Source of the DNA: Bacteroidales bacterium UBA6828
GTDB lineage: Bacteria; Bacteroidota; Bacteroidia; Bacteroidales; Paludibacteraceae
DNA length: 11,056 bases
Direction: 5' to 3'
Assembly (NCBI GenBank): GCA_002452095.1
Contig: DKEG01000060.1
Span: 1-11,056, forward strand
Part shown: positions 6,247 through 11,056 of the stretch, piece by piece
How positions within the stretch are numbered: position 1 is the stretch's first letter
How the letters are laid out: each line of letters starts with the position of its first letter
Position numbers and translations under genes: made by a program
The notes under the pieces: generated by a model
The model's input: the letters and a program-made list of their open reading frames with translations, nothing else
Told to the model about the DNA's origin: nothing
The model's database searches: none

Positions 6247-8040
6247 TTACATTCTGTCAGGTACCTCAATGCCGAGCAGGGACATCGCACTGCGGATGAC
6301 CTTTGCCACAGTAGCGGAGAGGGTCAGACGCATAGCACGGACGGTTGCATCGGGTTCGTTGAGGATGCTGTAGTCGTGGTAGAACGAGTTGAAATCGCAC
6401 GCCAGCGCATAGGCATAGTTGGCAATCACGGCAGGCGAGAAATCATTGCCCGCCTGACGCACTACAGCGGGATAATCCGCCAAACGCCGGATAAGTGCCA
6501 GTTCCTTGCCATTAAGAACTTTAAGGTCATTAAAGTCCTTGCTATCGTGATTTGCTTCCGCCTTGCGCAGTACGCTCTGAATACGCGCGTAGGTGTATTG
6601 GACAAAGGGTCCTGTATTGCCATTGAAGTCGATACTCTCGGCGGGGTTGAAGAGCATATTCTTGCGCGGATCGACCTTGAGAATAAAGTATTTCAATGCG
6701 CCCAAACCCACGATACGCGCTATATCGTTTGCCTCGTCGGCGGTGATGTCGGGCAGGGTATTCACTTTGTCTTTTGAAATCTCGCGGGCATCGGCAATCA
6801 TCTGCGCCATCAGATCATCGGCGTCCACCACCGTACCCTCGCGGCTCTTCATCTTGCCGTTGGGGAGTTCCACCATTCCGTAACTGAAATGCACCAACTC
6901 TTTGCCAAAGGGGAAACCGAGACGGTCGAGGAGAATAGACAGCACCTTGAAGTGGTACTCCTGCTCGTTGCCCACCACATAGACCATCTTGTCTATGGGA
7001 TAGTCTTGGAAGCGCAGTTTGGCAGTACCGATATCCTGCGTCATATAGACCGACGTGCCGTCGGAACGGAGCAGCAGTTTCTCGTCCAGACCGTCTTTCG
7101 TAAGGTCAGCCCATACGGAGCCGTCGGGGCGGCGGTAGAACAAGCCTTCTTTCAGACCGCGTTCCACCTCTTTCTTACCCTCGAGATAGGTGTCCGACTC
7201 ATAGTAAATCTTGTCGAAACTGACGCCCATCTGCTTGTAGGTCTCATCGAAGCCGGCATATACCCAACTATTCATTTTCTGCCAGAGCGCACGCACCTCG
7301 GGGTCGCCCTGCTCCCATTTGAGCAGCATAGCCTGCGCCTCTTTGATGAGCGGTGCCTCTTTCTTGGCGGTTTCCTCGTCCATACCTTGCGCCATCAGGT
7401 CGCGGATTTGCTTCTTGTACTCGACATCGAAGCGCACGTAGTAGTCGCCAATCAGGTGGTCGCCTTTCTTGCCGCTTGATTCAGGGGTTTCGCCGTTGCC
7501 GTATTTCAGCCACGCGAGCATCGACTTGCAGATGTGTATGCCACGGTCGTTCACTATGTTGGTTTTCACCACCTTCCAGCCGTTTGCCTCCTGTATTTTG
7601 GCAATCGAGTAGCCCAACAGGTTGTTGCGCACATGCCCGAGATGAAGGGGCTTGTTGGTGTTCGGCGAACTGTATTCCACCATCATCAGCGGCTGCGTGC
7701 CGTCCTCTTTGGTGCGGGTATGACAGCCGTAGTTCTCCGTATTGGCAATGGTTTGCAACTGCTCCAACCAGTAGGTCTGCGCAATGCTGAGATTAAGGAA
7801 TCCCTGCACGGCGTTGAATTTCTCCACGAGGTCGCCCTGCAATGCCTCGCCAATCTCTGCCGCCACTTGTGCTGGTGCTTTGCGTGCCGCCTTCACAAAC
7901 GGGAATACCACCAGCGTGATGTCGCCCTCGAACTCGGGACGCGTCTTTTGCAGTTGTACCTGCTGCTCACTCGCTTCGATGCCGTAGAGGTTCTTCACTA
8001 CCTCTTGCACCTTCTTGGTCAATATATTTTCCAATGTCAT
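6247..8040 (-). CDS. argS: Arginyl-tRNA synthetase
   Basis: This cytoplasmic class Ia enzyme charges tRNA-Arg with arginine using ATP. The 597-residue protein has the N-terminal additional domain (about 1-110, including QKTRPEFEGDITLVVFPF), then the HIGH-type motif HLGH (133-136) within SSPNTNKPLHLGHVRNN. The KMSKS-type motif is KMKSR (396-400, in NGKMKSREGTVV). A C-terminal helical anticodon-binding (DALR) domain includes FVQYTYARIQSVLRK and ends LLGIEVPDRM, a typical ArgS C-terminus. Length and motifs are complete. It lies 36 bp after the M23 peptidase gene and 35 bp before the WG-repeat gene. No consensus promoter is evident in the 36-bp gap, so it is probably transcribed from the operon promoter or one inside the preceding gene. 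Confidence 0.98.
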   Translation of the reverse strand: MTLENILTKKVQEVVKNLYGIEASEQQVQLQKTRPEFEGDITLVVFPFVKAARKAPAQVAAEIGEALQGDLVEKFNAVQGFLNLSIAQTYWLEQLQTIANTENYGCHTRTKEDGTQPLMMVEYSSPNTNKPLHLGHVRNNLLGYSIAKIQEANGWKVVKTNIVNDRGIHICKSMLAWLKYGNGETPESSGKKGDHLIGDYYVRFDVEYKKQIRDLMAQGMDEETAKKEAPLIKEAQAMLLKWEQGDPEVRALWQKMNSWVYAGFDETYKQMGVSFDKIYYESDTYLEGKKEVERGLKEGLFYRRPDGSVWADLTKDGLDEKLLLRSDGTSVYMTQDIGTAKLRFQDYPIDKMVYVVGNEQEYHFKVLSILLDRLGFPFGKELVHFSYGMVELPNGKMKSREGTVVDADDLMAQMIADAREISKDKVNTLPDITADEANDIARIVGLGALKYFILKVDPRKNMLFNPAESIDFNGNTGPFVQYTYARIQSVLRKAEANHDSKDFNDLKVLNGKELALIRRLADYPAVVRQAGNDFSPAVIANYAYALACDFNSFYHDYSILNEPDATVRAMRLTLSATVAKVIRSAMSLLGIEVPDRM

Positions 8041-8076
8041 ATTAATGATTATTTTCGTATGATGTTGTGCAATTCT

Positions 8077-9294
8077 TTACAACTCCCTGCGAAGTGCCAC
8101 AACCACCGAATCAAACACCGCCCGATAGGCATCGGGTACAGGTTCCACAGGCGGAGAGACCATTTTGAGCGGGTCTATCGGTGTACCGCCTTTCCAAACA
8201 CGGAAATCGAGGTGCGGTCCGGTGGAAGCCCCCGTGCTGCCCACATAACCGATGACCTGCCCCTGGTTCACGTGCTTGCCGACTGCTATTCCCTCGCCGT
8301 ACTTGCTCAGGTGCAGATATGCCGTTGTGTAGGTGGAGTTATGCCGTATCTTGACTGTGTTTCCTCCACCACCTTTGTAGCCTTTCTCTATGACGACCCC
8401 ATCACCGATTGCAACCACGGGCGTGCCCGCAGGTGCGGCATAATCGACTCCCGTATGCGGGCGGACAATCTTATAGACCGGGTGTTTGCGGGCATAGGTA
8501 AACTTGCTGGAGATGCGTTTGTAGTTGAGTGGTGCTTTCAAAAACGCCTTGCGCAGGCTGTTGCCGTCCGCATCGAAATACCCTCTGCATGGTGTGTCTG
8601 CGGCTTGATAATCGGAGATGTCGAACCAAAACGCCTCCTGCCAACGCTTGGCATGGTAGAAGTCTGCCGCATAGATACGCCCGATGCCCCAGCGGGTGGA
8701 ATCCACATATTGTTCGTCGTAAAAAACACGTATCGAATCACCTTGTTGCAAACCGAAGAAATCTATCGTCCACGCATATATTTCACTCAGTTCGAGTGCC
8801 AATTCCACAGGCAGTCCGTTGCCTGCCATAGCGTTCCACAGGCTTGATTCGATTACCACCTCCGCCTTACGCGGGACGATACGTATCGGTTTCTGTATAT
8901 GCTCCACGTGCAGCGAATCCGTCAGATGAAGTACCTTAGCCGTCCGTGCATCGGGCAGATAGACCCAATACTGCAAAACGCTTGCCGTGTCATACAGTGC
9001 CAGATATTGTTTGCCGGCACGTATCTGCCGCACATCGAATTCCTCACGCGGCAACATTCCGACTTGCCCCACCTGTTGCCCGGTAGCCCCCAGGCGGTTC
9101 AGTATGCCGCCAAGGGTTTCTCCATTGCCGACATAGCCGGTATCCACGCGGAAAGAGTCAATTGCCAACCCGTATTCGTAGCGGATAGGTACGATCTCCT
9201 CCTCGATGTACTCTTGTTCGGTCTGCGTCTTTTTGCCGCATGCAGAAACCAGCAGGCATCCCCCCAGCAACCCTATCAAAAACCGACTATGCAT
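8077..9294 (-). CDS. M23-family peptidase lipoprotein
   Basis: This 405-residue envelope protein has a C-terminal LytM/M23 domain (about 262-380), a family that cleaves peptidoglycan cross-bridges or helps activate amidases. The signal sequence ends in VSAC with Cys19 as the likely lipidated residue. Residues 45-250 form an N-terminal region with an OapA/LysM-like start (GYVGNGETLGGILNRLG, 53-69), found ahead of M23 domains in related proteins. Metal-site residues are His280 and Asp284 (HTGVD), with His328 in YLHLS and His361 in GPHLDF. The usual HxH is H-L-D here, so Asp363 replaces the customary third zinc-binding His. From memory, GPHLD(F/Y)R is recurrent in Bacteroidota M23 proteins, so this may be a subfamily trait and not damage. 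The start overlaps the glycosyltransferase stop by 8 bp (ATGCATAG), suggesting translational coupling. Activity versus a scaffolding role is undecided. Confidence 0.92.
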   Translation of the reverse strand: MHSRFLIGLLGGCLLVSACGKKTQTEQEYIEEEIVPIRYEYGLAIDSFRVDTGYVGNGETLGGILNRLGATGQQVGQVGMLPREEFDVRQIRAGKQYLALYDTASVLQYWVYLPDARTAKVLHLTDSLHVEHIQKPIRIVPRKAEVVIESSLWNAMAGNGLPVELALELSEIYAWTIDFFGLQQGDSIRVFYDEQYVDSTRWGIGRIYAADFYHAKRWQEAFWFDISDYQAADTPCRGYFDADGNSLRKAFLKAPLNYKRISSKFTYARKHPVYKIVRPHTGVDYAAPAGTPVVAIGDGVVIEKGYKGGGGNTVKIRHNSTYTTAYLHLSKYGEGIAVGKHVNQGQVIGYVGSTGASTGPHLDFRVWKGGTPIDPLKMVSPPVEPVPDAYRAVFDSVVVALRREL

Positions 9295-10027
9295 TATTCT
9301 TCGGATAGTTACGGAACCATGAACTGATTTTCAAGCGAATGACACCTAATAGTGCCTCGGAGAATATACCGCCCGACATCTTACTTGTACCCAACACACG
9401 GTTCACAAAGATAATCGGCACTTCCGTTATCTTGAATCCGCACTTGTAGGCGGTAAATTTCATCTCTATCTGGAAAGCGTAACCTTTGAAGCGTATCTTG
9501 TCCAATTCGATGGTTTCCAACACTTTGCGCTTGTAGCATACAAAACCCGCCGTAGTGTCGTTAATCGGCATACCGAGTACGAAACGCACATACTTGCTGG
9601 CAAAATAACTCATCAGCACGCGCCCCATAGGCCAGTTGACCACATTCACCCCTGTAACATAGCGGCTACCTATTGCCACGTCCGCACCACCGTTGGCGCA
9701 TGCATCATATAGTTTCATCAGGTCTTGGGGGTTATGACTAAAGTCTGCATCCATCTCGAAGATATAGTCCGCTTCGTGTTCAATAGCCCATTTGAAACCC
9801 GTGATATAGGCTGTGCCGAGACCCAGTTTGCCTGCACGCTCTATGATAAACAGGCGGTCTTTATATTGGTTTTCCATCAACCCCTTAACGATGTCCGCCG
9901 TACCGTCCGGCGAACCGTCATCAATCACTAACACATTGAAATCCAATGGTAAGGTCATTACCGCCGTAATGATAGCCTCAATGTTTTCCTTCTCGTTGTA
10001 GGTAGGGATAATCACTAATCGTTCCAT
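9287..10027 (-). CDS. Polyprenyl-phosphate mannosyltransferase-like family 2 glycosyltransferase (DPM1 type)
   Basis: This 246-residue enzyme probably transfers a sugar, mannose or glucose, from a nucleotide sugar to polyprenyl phosphate at the inner face of the cytoplasmic membrane. It has the GT-A features of the family: VIPTYNEKENI (5-15), DDGSPDGT (36-43), the metal-binding DAD (93-95) in EMDADFSHNP, GSRYV (120-124), the DTTAGF segment (157-162), QIEM (186-189) and the RVLGTSKMSG stretch (210-219). It has no C-terminal membrane helices, so it resembles the short DPM1-like form. The lipid-linked sugar could feed protein glycosylation or surface polysaccharide synthesis; the exact sugar cannot be told. 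A purine-rich stretch (GGGAGA) lies just upstream of the start. It follows the hydrolase gene by 18 bp and overlaps the M23 gene by 8 bp. Confidence 0.93.
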   Translation of the reverse strand: MERLVIIPTYNEKENIEAIITAVMTLPLDFNVLVIDDGSPDGTADIVKGLMENQYKDRLFIIERAGKLGLGTAYITGFKWAIEHEADYIFEMDADFSHNPQDLMKLYDACANGGADVAIGSRYVTGVNVVNWPMGRVLMSYFASKYVRFVLGMPINDTTAGFVCYKRKVLETIELDKIRFKGYAFQIEMKFTAYKCGFKITEVPIIFVNRVLGTSKMSGGIFSEALLGVIRLKISSWFRNYPKNNA

Positions 10028-10045
10028 ATTGTCTCCCGTTTTTGT

Positions 10046-10885
10046 TTATTCTTCAGTATCTTTCAATATCGTATTTCCCAAGCGGTAGATACGGCTCGGG
10101 CTGGTGCGTTCCAAGGCTTTCAAGTACACATCACGTCCCGGTTCCACCCCCACTTCACGGAGTTTGTCCGCCACGGTGTTGTATGCCACTTCGGGGTCGT
10201 TGTTCTCGAGACTGAGATGGCAGAGCCATACATTGCGCAGCCCTTCGTGGTAGTTGCGCGCCAGCAGGTCGCCGCAGGTTACATTGCTCTGGTGTCCCCG
10301 AGGGGAAAGAATACGCTCTTTCAGGTAGGTAGGATAAGGACCATTGAGCAACAGATGTTCGTCGTGGTTGGCCTCTATGACCAGGTGGTTAGCGGTACGG
10401 ATATACGCCTCCATTTGCTCATTGGGTTCTCCGCAGTCGGTGGCAATCATAAACCGCTGTCCGTTGTAATCGATTATATATCCGACGCACTCGGTAGAAT
10501 CATGGTTGATACCGAATGTATTGATTGTCAGGTCTCCGAGTGTCCATTCTTCTCCTTTCTCGAAATAGCGGCGGCTGGTTTTCAGTTTCTCCCTGACACC
10601 GTAATTGCGGTCTATTCCCTCGTGTATCAGGCGGGTGCTGTATATAGGCAGGTGCACCCTCTCGCCGAGGGTTCCCACGGCACGTATATGGTCGGCATGG
10701 TCGTGCGTAACCAATACACCCATGATATTCTCAAAATCCAGCCCCATACTGCGCAAGTGCTTCTGTATCAGTCGCGCAGAGATACCGGCATCTATCAGGA
10801 TGCCGCGTTCCAATGTACCCAGATAGTAGCAGTTTCCGCTACTTCCGCTCGCAAAACAACGAAATATAAAGTCTTTTTCTGCCAT
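10046..10885 (-). CDS. YycJ/WalJ-like metallo-beta-lactamase-fold hydrolase
   Basis: This 279-residue cytoplasmic protein has a complete metallo-beta-lactamase metal site: His61, His63, Asp65 and His66 in THDHADH, His128 in INHDS, Asp150 in ATDCGE, and further histidines at 198 (SPRGHQSN) and 223 (LCHLSLENN). The N-terminal FASGSSGNCYYL and the C-terminal HLSLENN segment are characteristic of the YycJ/WalJ group, which in Firmicutes is linked to the WalKR system and described as a 5'-to-3' exonuclease in DNA repair. In Bacteroidota the physiological role is not established, and no WalKR pair is visible here. It is the first gene of the five-gene block. The start at 10883-10885 lies about 15 bp after the predicted promoter, implying a very short leader. 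Confidence 0.9.
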   Translation of the reverse strand: MAEKDFIFRCFASGSSGNCYYLGTLERGILIDAGISARLIQKHLRSMGLDFENIMGVLVTHDHADHIRAVGTLGERVHLPIYSTRLIHEGIDRNYGVREKLKTSRRYFEKGEEWTLGDLTINTFGINHDSTECVGYIIDYNGQRFMIATDCGEPNEQMEAYIRTANHLVIEANHDEHLLLNGPYPTYLKERILSPRGHQSNVTCGDLLARNYHEGLRNVWLCHLSLENNDPEVAYNTVADKLREVGVEPGRDVYLKALERTSPSRIYRLGNTILKDTEE

Positions 10886-10901
10886 AGTATCAATTAGCCC
10901 G

Positions 10902-10933
10902 CAAAATTACAAAAAAAAATGCAAATCTCCAAA
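10902..10933 (-). promoter_or_regulatory. Promoter of the five-gene minus-strand operon (Bacteroidota consensus)
   Basis: On the minus strand TTTG (complement of 10930-10933) is separated by 20 bp from TAATTTTG (complement of 10902-10909). Both elements and the spacing match the Bacteroidota consensus. The A/T-rich spacer includes a run of nine T residues on the minus strand. Transcription would begin near 10896, giving a leader of only about 10 nt before the hydrolase ATG. Confidence 0.75.
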
Positions 10934-10976
10934 TCAAAAAAAACAATCTACGTTATGCCCGCATCAAAACAACAGA

Positions 10977-11016
10977 TATGCACTTTATGCAATACGCATA
11001 GTGCATAAAGTGTATA
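10977..11016. repeat. Inverted repeat upstream of the operon promoter
   Basis: TATGCACTTTATGCA (10977-10991) faces TGCATAAAGTGTATA (11002-11016) across a 10-nt loop. Fourteen of 15 positions pair as Watson-Crick and one is G-T. No T-run follows on either strand immediately, so it is a poor intrinsic terminator, though it could end a minus-strand gene lying beyond the window. It could also be a protein-binding palindrome about 43 bp upstream of the operon's -33 element. Confidence 0.7.
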
Positions 11017-11056
11017 AAAGCACCGCATAAAAGATAATTCTTTCTACGTCCTTTCT

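Noticed and set aside
7534..8847. A 437-codon plus-strand open frame opposite argS and the M23 gene
   Set aside because: It spans two well-supported minus-strand genes and their gap, has low-complexity shadow-like composition and no domain.

Overview
The window looks like a chromosomal segment of a Bacteroidota bacterium, most likely order Bacteroidales. Three observations support this. First, promoter-like sites match the Bacteroidota consensus (TTTG at about -33, TAnnTTTG at about -7) upstream of two transcription units. Second, Shine-Dalgarno sequences are mostly absent. Third, the proteins have Bacteroidota-type features: an RprY-like response regulator, a cytosolic PepD-type dipeptidase, a membrane-bound AraC-type regulator, a WG-repeat lipoprotein, and an M23 peptidase with a GPHLDF motif. 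I cannot name a genus from the sequence alone.

Layout. At the left end a minus-strand OmpR/RprY-type response regulator (176-862) is followed by a strong intrinsic terminator (89-120). It has no histidine kinase beside it. Divergent from it, across an intergenic region with back-to-back promoter-like sites, is a type I L-asparaginase (1024-2088). A 249-bp spacer with short repeats separates this from an M20 dipeptidase, PepD (2338-3783). A long hairpin (3797-3839) lies between pepD and a plus-strand regulator (3853-5004) that has seven predicted membrane helices and a C-terminal AraC-type DNA-binding domain.

From 10885 down to 5066, five minus-strand genes are packed closely enough to be one operon: a YycJ/WalJ-like metallo-beta-lactamase-fold hydrolase, a DPM1-like family 2 glycosyltransferase, an M23 peptidase lipoprotein, arginyl-tRNA synthetase (argS) and a WG-repeat lipoprotein. 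A well-matched promoter (10902-10933) precedes the first gene. A classical hairpin plus T-run (5010-5047) follows the last. The two blocks converge on this terminator.

How the genes fit together. The plus-strand enzymes hydrolyse asparagine and dipeptides, so amino acid and peptide use is a common theme. The adjacent membrane regulator could sense envelope or nutrient conditions, but its ligand and targets are unknown. The minus-strand operon mixes cell-envelope functions (polyprenyl-phosphate glycosylation, peptidoglycan cleavage, a lipoprotein) with the housekeeping argS. I found no RNA genes, insertion sequences, CRISPR arrays, prophage genes or recognisable defence system. Most of the window is ordinary core chromosome. 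The points most worth a second look are the seven-helix AraC fusion and its preceding hairpin, the response regulator's altered metal-site residue, the M23 peptidase's non-canonical HLD motif, and the repeats upstream of pepD.
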